DNA of 28,566 nucleotides from Reticulitermes lucifugus (lineage: Eukaryota; Arthropoda; Insecta; Blattodea; Rhinotermitidae): the NCBI GenBank assembly GCA_026260175.1, contig JAKCWW010002022.1:1-28566 (forward strand). Direction: 5' to 3'. Every line of letters starts with the position of its first letter. Within the stretch, counting starts at the first letter, position 1. The notes beneath the pieces were generated by a model that was not told the origin of the DNA, ran no database searches, and worked only from the letters and a program-made list of their open reading frames with translations. Below, in pieces: positions 11,547-20,559 of this stretch. Made by a program: the position numbers and the translations under genes.

Positions 11547-11665
11547 TATGGACAGTAAACCTTCGGGTTCCATAAAACGCGGGTAATTTCTTGACTAGCT
11601 GAGGACCTGTTAGCTTCTCAAGAAGGACTCTGCTCCATGGAGTTAGTTAATTATGGACAGTAAAC
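11547..11665. repeat. Perfect 14-bp direct repeats around a 91-bp segment
   Basis: TATGGACAGTAAAC occurs at 11547-11560 and again at 11652-11665. The 91 bases between include an imperfect hairpin (CTTGACTAGCT facing AGCTTCTCAAG). This resembles a small insertion with target duplications, but the insert matches no repeat that I recognise. A local segmental duplication or slippage is also possible. Confidence 0.5.
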
Positions 11666-11985
11666 ATTTATCTATGATACATTGTTACCAAATTTCAGGA
11701 GAATATTTGCTGCTCTGTCTGTCCCATATTTGCAGTATCTTGGGTTTTGACTTGTCACGACAATGGAAATTTTGATATCGTTCTAATTGTTTATGACACC
11801 GTGTAGTCTAGAAGTCATGTTCATCTTAAAGCCTTTCATGGGGCCGCTGTGGTAGTGTAGACGGCGCAGCTGCACGTCTGAGCCAGCCAACACAATGACA
11901 GACACTTGTATAGCATAGTGCAGATATTATGGCGCAGCTTAAGATGGCTTACCACGTAGTGCATCCGTTCAAACAGGAAGAGAGG

Positions 11986-12412
11986 GACCTCGAGAGACTC
12001 CTCCTTGTGCACTTCATGTCACATAACGATACACTCAGTAAAAACAATTACTTTCAAACACTTAAAAACTGCTACTAAGACAAAGACCAAAAATCAGAGT
12101 AAATTCTCTCGGAAGACGTCATCCTGCACGACATTGTCCGTCCTCATGTGGCCCACTAGGTTAAGGACAAATTAAAGTAATTGCTATGTGAGGTGCTGAG
12201 AGGTCTTGCATAAAGCAAATACTTCTTACCAAGATACTTTCAAGTCTTTCTCCGTAAATGTAGCCCTCAAATTCTTAAACTAACCTTGCATGATGACCAA
12301 AAGTGTTACAGTGATGTAAACAGCAGTCAAAGGAATAGTTTTCAGATGGGGATACACTGACAAATGCAGCAATGGGACTGCTGTATAAATGTCTGTGGTG
12401 ATATTTCTGTTT
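11986..12412 (+). pseudogene. Dead mariner-family transposase, C-terminal half
   Basis: In the frame of CTC at 12001, translation gives LLLVHFM, YFQTLK, VILHDIVRPHVAH, VKDKLK, EVL and, after more damage, PRYFQVF. After a frameshift near 12285, QWDCCINVCGD follows at 12369-12401. These are, in order, the LxVDFM, TL, ILLHDNARPHVA, WEVLxHPxYSPDLxPxDFHLF and RWDKCxNxxGDY blocks of mariner transposases, which cut and paste their own DNA at TA sites. The second catalytic Asp survives in LHDI. Exactly 34 residues later, the expected third Asp of the D,D34D triad is Tyr. At least five in-frame stops and a frameshift make it non-functional. Weak similarity may reach back to about 11940. The N-terminal DNA-binding half and the terminal inverted repeats were not found. 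Open frames at 12342-12555 on both strands partly derive from it. Confidence 0.9.
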
Positions 12413-13984
12413 CAGTACCTTCTACTGTGAGTATTATCCAAAGTGAATCATTTGTACATGCCAGATATATGTATATAGGACATAACACATTTAACTTTTC
12501 TGACACGAATACAATGCAGTTGTATTTGCTGGGCTTCTGGATATTCATCATTTAGTGTTCTCCGTTATTTAATCCCTCAGAACCTGAACTAAGTGACTGA
12601 ACGTTTATTTTGGATTTGAATAAATGCAGAACACTTCTTCAATTTGTAGGCAGTCCAGCGACTTATAGGCTTTCAGTGTTATCCCCATCCCATTTATACT
12701 CCTAAATCACTAGTACGTAGATTTCTTCATTCTTTCACACTTTCACAGTCGAACATAAAATAATAATGAAGGAATTTCACAGCAGCGAGACGCATATTTC
12801 AGCAGCTCATGAGTAATCATTATGTACTTTACATTCTGGAAATCACAAAAGTGCTACATGCTACGTAATTCATTCCCATAATTCACCTTACGAGAGAGAT
12901 ACGCACAGAAACGCATGTGAGCTTACATCAGTTGATATTTAAGGAGCAGTCATGCGTATCTCCTGGAGATGTCATCTCCAACAATGGATTAATAGTTCGC
13001 CAGAGGACTGTCTGTCACAAGCTCCCAAATCGATAATGCTCACAATACGAAAGAATTTTAAGTTCAACACGTAGGGATATCGTATCATATTATAGATAAA
13101 ATGCCAATTGCAATAAACGAAGTATCCCTTTTTTCACCACTTTCTGTCACATAAGATATAATCTCTTTTAATCGGGAGAAAGTTACGTAATATAAATTTG
13201 AACTCAACAGTTTACATCTATTTTTTAATCTATTTTTGAATCACATTTTGTATAACTATTTAAGAATTTATATACTAATGGAGGCTATGATTACTTTTAC
13301 AACTTCACGATTTTTTTCGCATTTGAAGTAACGAGTATTTGGTTGTAGTTTGAATGACGTCATACTATACAAACAACAATAATAGAATCAGTATGATAGG
13401 TTATTATTTTTCTCTCTATTCCTGCACTTGTACGTTTTTTGTAAACCGTCTTTGAATTTTCCAAAATATACCAACCGAAGTATAAAATTAGAATTATAGA
13501 ATAATATTCTTACTTATATTACCCTTACTGAAGTTTACAATCATAGGGAAAAGTCTGTCAAAAATAATCCTTGTTGACATACCATCAGGAAGTGATAAAA
13601 TCTTCAACATTATATTACATTTATCTTTTCTAGTGGCAATTTTAGGATGGTCGTCTCAGTCACAACCACTCAACAAGACAATAACAACAACAGGATATGG
13701 AAGTCAACATCTATACATAACCAACTGCCAGCAATTTTTAAAATTTTTAATAATTTTAACGATTTCAGCAACTTCCAGCAACATAATGCTTTACATTCAC
13801 AATTTATAGTGCAATACTTTACACTTCTAACGCAAGATAAATGCTATATATAACAAGACATTTCAAGAAGAAGCTTGAAGAAACTTTGCATACCGGTGAT
13901 TGTCAATGAAAGAATTGCCTCAAACAGGGTAATGGTTCTGTGATAATACCAAATGGACCAGTGAAAAGTGAAGTGAAATTATCA
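12413..13984. other. AT-rich DNA without a supported gene
   Basis: No recognisable domain. A short dyad, GGAGAT-GTC-ATCTCC, lies near 12964-12978. The small open frame at 13647-13853 (plus) is Asn- and Gln-rich, as expected from A-rich sequence. Confidence 0.5.
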
Positions 13985-14110
13985 GTGTACCCCTGATGAT
14001 GGCCAGGTTGCGGCCGAAACATATGTAGGGTGAATTTAACAAAATACGATAAAAGTGCATTCGTTGGTTAAAAAACTGAAAATTAACGTTTGTATGTTTT
14101 TTTTTAAAAA
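13985..14110 (+). mobile_element. Probable LINE 3' untranslated tail with CTGATGATGG/CGAAAC hairpin
   Basis: CTGATGATGGCC at 13993-14004 and GGCCGAAAC at 14012-14020 form a 4-bp GGCC/GGCC hairpin with a 7-base loop. It is followed by GGGTGAATTTAAC and AAATACGATAAAAGTGCATT. I associate this combination from memory with dispersed 3' tails of insect non-LTR elements. The assignment is recall plus inference: no ORF or target duplication was found here. The T-rich stretch at 14098-14104 may be part of its end or of the flank. The same box-stem-box pattern occurs at 17467-17500. Confidence 0.45.
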
Positions 14111-14279
14111 GTAACTGTACAGGTAGGAACTGCCGTTATGATTCCTGCATTTCAAGGTCGGACTGCTGGATGGAAGCCTCTATGCATCCAGGAGGCTCTG
14201 CGACCAGCCAAATCAATCAACGCTTCCCATGGTTTTCCTTGATTCTAGAGGAAATGCTCGTTTGTGAGCCAAAATCCAC

Positions 14280-14860
14280 GTTACACTGTCCGTTTTGCAT
14301 GCATCTCTCCCCAATAATAACTTTCAAATTTTCGCCTAAATACTGCCTTCCCAACCTTATAAAAATTATAATAATCCTGTCTTCTAAACACAAAACTCAG
14401 CCAGAATGCCCAAATTCTTTTCTGTGCTGCATATTTCCAACAGCTCTCTTCCCAACATCTTATTTTGTCTTCAGTCCACCTTTGCCAGAAGGACGAGTGC
14501 GTAATACCTGCGAACGTTCAGAGCAGTAAGGCCTTCTCTTTCCTCCGTAATTATAACAAAAGTAGTGCCTCTCACTTCACCCCCCCCCCGGTTATCTTCG
14601 CTCTCTATCTCTGTCTTCCCGTCATTCTTGAAGCATCCATCTAAACAAAAAATTCAGCCCGAATACTCAGCTTTATTCTTCTGCGGCTTATTCAAACGAC
14701 ATATTTCCCATCATCTCACCTTCTTTACCTTAAAACGTTCTACGTTGTCTCCAGGCTACTTTTACCAGAAGGACGAACTGACACATCCTGGGAACCTTTA
14801 ACATGGCATATTTACTTATTCCTCTCTGTAATAATAAATGCAGTGCTTCTCACCACATAA
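14280..14860. repeat. Diverged tandem duplication, period about 260-280 bp
   Basis: Copy 1 runs from TCTAAACAC at 14383 to CTCACTTCACCCC ending near 14585. Copy 2 runs from TCTAAACAA at 14640 to CTCACCACATAACCC ending near 14863. Shared landmarks in the same order are TCAGCC-GAAT, a pyrimidine-rich block, TTT-CCAGAAGGACGA, TCCT-GTAAT-ATAA and GTGC-TCTCAC. The offset grows from 257 to about 280 bases because of indels. A weaker echo at 14306-14340 suggests a third partial unit. A ten-base C run (near 14580-14589) ends copy 1. The frames at 14170-14529 and 14565-14801 (plus) are by-products: their similar protein ends reflect the DNA repeat. Confidence 0.7.
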
Positions 14861-16482
14861 CCCTGATTCTTCTTCTTCTTCCCATTTTAGATTTTAGTTC
14901 GAAAAATCTTGATCTTTGTTCAGAGTAGGGACTTTTGGATGATTTTCTGCCAACGAAAATGTGAACCACTTCGGCTGTAACCTGTTTTGAGTTTTCCATA
15001 ATAAGAGAAAGCCTACGAAATTTTATAAGCTGGAAAAAGGTTTTTATGTGAAACGTATATTCCATACAAGCACAGGTATTTACAATTAAAACTAATTCCA
15101 AAACTTAAAAAGGCAACAGAATTTGCTCATGAATTTGGAATAATCTTTTCTATCACTTTCATTTCCATTTAATTCCGAGGAATAGAAAACTTTCTGAGAA
15201 TATGTTTTTACCCAACAACATTTTCTTCCCGCATAAAGATCCAAACTTAATTATAATTTTAAAATAGCCCGCCCATTATTCTTTTCCAACGAGCGCTCAA
15301 TATGCAAGGTCCGCTACTGAAGATTGCTATGTTTTCGGATGTGATGACGTGCTTTCAAGCAGAACTTTATATCAGTATACATAGCGTCATATCCCTAGCA
15401 AATACGGTATTTACAATTCCCGCCACGAGAACTTAAGACCCTATGATACTACTGAAGTTTGAGTTTTGTCAATGTGTTGTTTTCGTTTTATAAAGTTTCT
15501 GCTTGTTTTGTAAACAAGCTGTAATGTGAAGGAATCATATAGTGTTAAATGAAATAACAAATAGAAAAAAATGATTATTTGTCGTAGCTCGATGTTTTGT
15601 ATGTCGTGTTTAATTGTTCTTAACTTATTTAAAGTGAATCTAACTGCTTTAACCATTATGTAGGGGGAGCATAATAAAGTTTGTAATTTTGTAATGCGCT
15701 ATCTGAAAATTCTGTCGGGTCACAATGCGCCGCAGAAGTCGATAGTGACGCCACTGCTCCTATACAAACATGTGAAGGTTTTCACAAATACTGAAACACA
15801 TGGGGTATGTGCGGACAAACACACAAAGACATAAACGCACCAGGCGGCTTTTTCACGGTTCCTTGGGCATAGAAAATTAATGAGTCGAGAAATGTGGGGA
15901 GTTGTCGCCAGTTTCCACTCCGAGTGACGTGTCCGTTGTGGCGTGCTGGGACAACTGTCCCTCCACCAGTGAGTGAGTGACGGAATTCAGCGGGGGTGAA
16001 GGCAAATCCTGCCTTTATTTTAGTCGATCACTTCCGTGTAGCATCTCTGTGCTTCCAACTGGAAAATGTAAATTTTCATCATTCAAGATAGAAAGCAAGA
16101 ATTGAAGCAATATTTGACTTTGTTCACAACGCATTGCCTTGCATGTTATATAATGATAAAGAGATAAGGCTAAACAGGTAATGAGACTGTAAGAAGGAAT
16201 TTATTATAGGGCCTTTTAATTCCCAATTTAAAATTTAATGAAATGAGGTAAACACATGTTTAAAGAAATTAGTACATAAGCACGTGTATGTGCATGTTAA
16301 TCCTTATGTTAGAGCTATTTTCATTCCACAAGTGTTATCCATTTTCTGGATCCAGTTTTTCTATCAAATTTATTTTGCCTGCTGTCAGTTGTACACGTTC
16401 CTTGTCTAAATTTTATATTAATATTATTGTTTACATCTATGAGTTTTTTATTTTTTATCCTATAGAAGAGTACTGTGTCCTC
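14861..16482. other. No supported gene; GC-richer patch at 15700-16050
   Basis: Most of this is AT-rich. Positions 15700-16050 stand out by more G+C and several CpG. They contain a TGACGT word near 15926, a GGGAC-AACT-GTCCC hairpin at 15948-15961 and a donor-like CAG-TGAGTGAGTG stretch near 15966. No frame across it encodes a recognisable protein. It could be an unannotated first exon or promoter, or a repeat fragment. Confidence 0.35.
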
Positions 16483-16517
16483 GACGTTTCGTAGTATGTT
16501 CTGCTTCCATCCTCAAA
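16483..16517 (-). repeat. CGAAACGTC-box repeat fragment, minus strand
   Basis: On the minus strand this reads TTGAGGATGG, 15 spacer bases, then CGAAACGTCGAGGA. It has the same two boxes as the copies at 13993 and 17467, with one change in the first box. No good stem is visible between the boxes. The 3' continuation, toward 16400, is AT-rich and not recognised. Confidence 0.5.
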
Positions 16518-16770
16518 GTCGCGGTATAAAAGAAGAGGGCATTTTTACATTATGTACGCAGGCGTTCCCTTGGAAACACAGGATGAGAGAAGGGCCTACT
16601 ATAGCGTTCAGTCCATAGAAACCTTGAAAAATGAATTGTGACAGAAGTAAATTTTTCAGAGCTGCAAATTGGGCCAGATCTAAGCAACACACCTTGTAAA
16701 ATATTTCCACGCAAAAGTTTAATATTGTTGGTGCTTTTATACAACTGAACGTGCTCGTTGTAATTTCCTC

Positions 16771-16864
16771 GAAAACGTCGGTAAATTTATATTGGACCAC
16801 AAGGCGTAACATCCCAGAAAGCAGAAAAATATTTTCCTTTACCGCGAGAACCTCAAATCTCCAC
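16771..16864 (+). repeat. Dispersed insect repeat fragment (CGAAACGTC-box family)
   Basis: Starts GAAAACGTCGGTAAATTTAT and ends near GAGAACCTCAAATCTCCAC. After a one-base insertion in the box, one frame reads TSVNLYWTTRRNIPES, then a variable part, then RTSNLHR. The minus strand reads FEVLAVKENIFLLSGMLRLV. I have seen close relatives of both translations among insect predicted proteins (recall only). The 125-codon minus frame at 16513-16890 therefore comes largely from the repeat and should not be taken as a gene. Confidence 0.65.
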
Positions 16865-16866
16865 AG

Positions 16867-17315
16867 GAACAAAGTGTTATATTCTACCACAGTATACTTG
16901 TAAAGTAAGTGTGATACGTAACATGGCTTAATTTAAATCATAACAAAATTACGTAGCGTCCTCCTACACCACTTTTTAATAGATAACAATAACACGGACT
17001 TTCAAAGAAATTGTTCTTTTAACACAATATTTCGGCTGTAAAATTGGTGAGATTTAAGTTGTGTTTATAAAGACTTTGACCATTAAGAAGGGGTATTTTA
17101 GCATAACCCTGCAGGATGATGATGATGATGATGATGATAATGAGGCCTTAATAACAATGAATGTGTGGAAATATCACTGAGCTTTGTAATAAATATTGCT
17201 TGCTTGCTTAGTCGTCCTCTTCTACCTTCCGGTGTCGAGGTAATAAATATTGCAATAAAAAAAATGTTAAGGCGTGAAATGAAATGGCTGAAACCTGTTC
17301 TAAAATAGGCCTACT
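16867..17315. repeat. AT-rich DNA containing a (GAT)8 microsatellite
   Basis: Positions 17115-17138 are eight perfect GAT units. The rest shows nothing recognisable. Confidence 0.85.
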
Positions 17316-17570
17316 CCTTAGCATTCTTGATTTCAGGCTTCCGCTGCGATATTGATGAAATCTGCGGTCTTCTGGGGTAGTACGCGGCGTCTTGTGGTTA
17401 TTGTTTACCGACGTTTCGGGACAACGTATCGGTCCCATCTTCACGGGTCAATCAGGTCAATGACCAGTGAAGATGGGACCGATACGTTGTCCCGAAACGT
17501 CGGTAAACAATTACCACACGACGCAAACGTAATACACCAGAAGACCGCAGATTTCATCCTTAGCATTCTT
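17316..17570. mobile_element. Inverted double copy of a short repeat between perfect 13-bp target duplications
   Basis: CCTTAGCATTCTT at 17316-17328 and 17558-17570 brackets the insert 17329-17557. Inside, 17354-17444 and 17467-17558 are reverse complements over about 91 bases with only about six differences and one indel. They are separated by a 22-base spacer that itself holds GGTCA and TGACC. Read outward from the centre, each arm is GTGAAGATGGGAC, a loop, GTCCCGAAACGTCGGTAAACAA, then CCAGAAGACCGCAGATTTCAT. The minus-strand copy continues to 17329 and translates to ETSV...PEDRRFHQYRSGSLKSR. The plus copy stops earlier. The perfect 13-bp duplication indicates that the pair entered as one piece, in a retrotransposition-like event. 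Open frames at 17208-17444 (minus) and 17352-17612 (plus) are repeat by-products. Confidence 0.88.
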
Positions 17571-19054
17571 TTGGATTCGCAAAGGAATACCATGTATTGT
17601 GTCAACGGTTAATTCAGGCGTATTCGACAAGATGCGTCATGCGTGTTTAGTTTAAATTAAAAAGGTAGGTCCGTTAGAAAGTCGAATGGATATATATGTA
17701 TATAAAATACAAATTTTATTGTCTAAATATATGTCTGTGGGCACTTCAAAATGAAAGACAATTATTGGTTCTGAGCCTATTTACTCTCTCTACTGAAAAA
17801 TTAATAGTAGTGTTTTACCACACGATTATTAAAATTCCAAGTCAGAAAGAAAGAAAGAAAGAAAGAAAGAAATGTGGCCTGTAAAATATCCTTAATTCTT
17901 GAGTTACTTAATGAAACTTCAGATGAAAATGAAATTTCAGTTGCATAGGTTTTAGTTTAGAACAATAAATTTTAAAGCATATTGAAGAATGCAATTATGA
18001 CCTCTATATTTTGGTGAGACTGAGTAAAACTACGAAGAAACTTATTGCCGTTCCTTTGCCGAGATTTGAGTCCTCAATCTCCCAGCAGTAAGAAAATATA
18101 TTAAAAGTGATAAATACTCGGCTGTTATAAAAATATACTCCAAATGGAAGACATAAAAGTAATATAAATTTCTCTACATGCTACATTTCGTGTAAGCTCA
18201 GCAGAAACTTCTGACCTTTCCTCTTCGTCTGGAGAGATTAAAAAAGACCGCAGAATATTATATTGGGTTTCAGGTTCATATGTGAACGCTAGTTCTCCCA
18301 TATAAAAAGAGGTGTTTAAAATAGAGTAGCATTAGAAGTAGTAAAAATCATACCAATATAAATTTCACTAATTAATAGAACAAAATTTTTGTAATATTAA
18401 ATTCTGAAAACATCGTAATTCTTTTAAATACAGCCGTCTATCTTCTAAATATAACAAAACCTTTTTATTTTTGAAGCGTTATAATTATTTGCTTGTAAGT
18501 CTCTTTCATTAAATTGCACTCATTCTTTTGTTGGACGTTTATTATGAAATTTAATGACCAATCAGAACTTGTTTCTTCCAATTAGTCTATGTTCCATTTA
18601 CAAAACCATACAGTTCATTCTAGGAACCAATGCGTAGTATCATGTTGGCTGAACAAGAAAGTAAACTGAAAAGTTTCTAAACGAGAAGTTTGGGTTAACA
18701 AACTATGAAAAGGTAAAACAGCATTTTAATTCCATTAAGATACACTAAGAAGTTGGGGAGGAAGTTAAGAATCTGAAAGAAAAGTCGTTGAAAAGAAGGC
18801 AAACTATAAGGACTACGTAAATTTAGGTCTATTACAAAAATTCCTTGCCTCTTGCCTGTAAAGCCTTTGTTTGAAACGCGTGAAAACTTACTTTTTTTAA
18901 CACTAGAGTAACTACCGCAAAATTAAGTAAAGACTCCGATTCTGAATAAGACATCTATTTAGTTAAGTGATTCGTAGACCGAATGTTATAAGTACGTAAA
19001 GATGTGGAATTATTCAATAGAGGCTTAAGGGACAAAGTGGCAATAAATGGAAGT
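17571..19054. repeat. AT-rich DNA containing a (GAAA)7 microsatellite
   Basis: Positions 17845-17872 are seven perfect GAAA units. The small frame at 17696-17884 (plus) ends in Lys-Glu-Arg runs made by them. Nothing else is recognised up to the SINE target duplication at 19055. Confidence 0.85.
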
Positions 19055-19317
19055 CTCTTATGTTTTTTTTTCCTCATAGCTCGACAGCCTCCAGTGGGCC
19101 TAGGCCTCCTCTATAAGGTTCGTGGATCACAATCAAACACACCACAATCCGTATGATTCCCTTGGACAAGGGATCGGTCCGGCGCTGAGACCTCTACCTG
19201 ACAACAAACGCAATACTCACAAGAGACAGACAGCCAAGCTCCCAGCGGGATTCGAGCCCGCAATCCCAGCAAGCGAGTGGCCATAGACCCACGCCTTAGA
19301 CAGCACGTCCCTCTTAT
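19055..19317 (-). mobile_element. tRNA-derived SINE (SINE-C), full length, with target duplications
   Basis: On the minus strand the element begins near 19310. It has an A-box-like tRNA head (TGTCTAAGGCGTGG, 19302-19289) and a B box GGCTCGAATCCC (19258-19247). It ends with GAGGAAAAAAAAACA near 19062, an A-rich tail. CTCTTAT at 19055-19061 and 19311-19317 is a 7-bp target-site duplication. Such elements are transcribed by polymerase III and moved by LINE proteins. The minus frame at 19111-19356 (containing GSMATRLLGLRARIPLGAW) is not a gene: I remember close relatives of it as spurious predicted proteins in cockroaches and termites. Both the tail and the boxes are intact, so the copy is fairly young. 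Confidence 0.9.
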
Positions 19318-19410
19318 TACATACTGCATCAAAATCTTCAAAATAATCACAGCCATTAGGTAAGATATTTCGATATGCTAATCGTCCGAGAATATTGGAT
19401 TGATTTGGTT

Positions 19411-19706
19411 ACCACTTTTCTTGCGGCTCGGAACAGCGTAGTCGGAATAGCAACTCGCTACAAGGTGGATGGTCTGAGGATCAAATCCCGGTGGGGGCGG
19501 GATTTTCCGCAAATTTCCGGACCGGCCCTGGGGCCCACCCAGCCTCTTGTACAACGGGTACCTGGTCCCTTCGCTGGTGTAAAGCGTCCGGGGCGTGGCG
19601 TTGATCACCCATCCCAATCTAGCGCGGAGGTTAAAGAAAGAGTAGAGCTGTACTTCCCCTCTGGGTCTTCATGGCCGTTTCTAGGTTGGCCTTTACCAAT
19701 TTTCTT
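19411..19706 (+). mobile_element. Full-length tRNA-derived SINE-A with 12-bp target duplications
   Basis: The head carries an A-box-like TAGTCGGAATAG (19439-19450, slightly degenerate) and a B box GGATCAAATCCC (19478-19489). The body holds the GGTACCTGG, GGGGCGTGGCGTTGA and GAGGTTAAAGAAAGAGTAGA landmarks shared with the truncated copy at 11216-11377. The tail ends CCTTTACC. ACCACTTTTCTT (19411-19422) and ACCAATTTTCTT (19695-19706) are candidate target duplications with one mismatch. Because the SINE end itself is CTTTACC, the right boundary is uncertain by a few bases. The 116-codon plus frame at 19375-19725 and the minus frame at 19378-19617 come from the repeat. Confidence 0.92.
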
Positions 19707-20291
19707 AGATTCTGATATTGCTTGATTTTCAGGGTCAATTTACTAATACCGTACTATGCTTTGTTACTACCTTTGTGAGGGGAATGAATCTGCAATCAAA
19801 CAATAAGTAAGTTACTCCATGGGCCGAGTCCTTTTTGTGCAGCAGTAGTATCTCAGAGAATCAAAATTATTCCTACATACTGTGGAACGCAAGAGTTTGT
19901 CACTGTATTCACAGGAGTTCACTACTGACCTTTACGTCAGCCAGATGAATCCTGTTCACATCTTCCTGGTCTCTTCCTTTAAGACCCGTTTTAATATTGT
20001 CTTCCTATCTAAGTTCAGGCCTTCCAAGTGGTCATTCTGGATTCTCACCGAAATATTTATCCATTTTTCTACTCTCCATGCTTGCCACATTTCTCATCTT
20101 CGAACACGCCTTATTTGATCACCCTGATATTACTGTATTTGAAGAGCACACAAGTGATCATAGTTGATTCTGAAAGATTAATTTATAGACTTAGAAATTG
20201 AGTATTGTTCCATATTTCCTACTATTTCACTTAATGTGACAGTACATCATCCTGTGCTGTATATTTGTAGCTTACGATTATATCAGTGGCG
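19707..20291. other. AT-rich DNA without a supported gene
   Basis: The open frame at 19882-20118 (plus, 78 codons) has no recognisable domain. No repeat family was identified. Confidence 0.45.
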
Positions 20292-20345
20292 CGTTCCTTC
20301 GAAACGTCTGTAAATTTCTACCAGACTACACGACGTTTCATCAAA
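20292..20345 (+). repeat. CGAAACGTC-box repeat fragment with 8-bp inverted ends
   Basis: GAAACGTC at 20301-20308 and GACGTTTC at 20332-20339 are perfect inverted copies around a 23-base loop. One frame reads ETSVNFYQTTRRFIKEC, clearly the same family as 16771-16864. The CTGAWGATGG box upstream is not preserved. No target duplication was found. Confidence 0.65.
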
Positions 20346-20559
20346 GAATGTTCATAGATATGTTTTATTCTTCCTTTGTTTTAAAATTATTTATTGTAAA
20401 CTTCTTTAAATATTAAATATCTAATTAAAACTCTTTTTTTGATTAATTGAATCTTCTGCTTATTAGTCCTAATCTGTAATAATTGTCGCGTTGTTAACAT
20501 TATGAACAAGATAGGCAATATAAGTACAACCTCAACATTGTGGTGTGTTTGCATAATTT

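Noticed and set aside
11838..11890. TAGTGTAGACGG matches the A-box consensus
   Set aside because: No matching B box follows at the right distance, and the region may belong to the mariner relic's flank.
14170..14529. 119-codon plus-strand frame as a gene
   Set aside because: It overlaps the diverged tandem duplication and shows no domain. Its Pro/Phe/Ser bias follows from pyrimidine-rich DNA.
16513..16890. 125-codon minus-strand frame as a gene
   Set aside because: Much of it is the reverse strand of the dispersed repeat at 16771-16864, with no independent coding support.
19375..19725. 116-codon plus-strand frame as a gene
   Set aside because: It lies almost entirely within full-length SINE-A, and part of it repeats in the truncated copy at 11216-11377.
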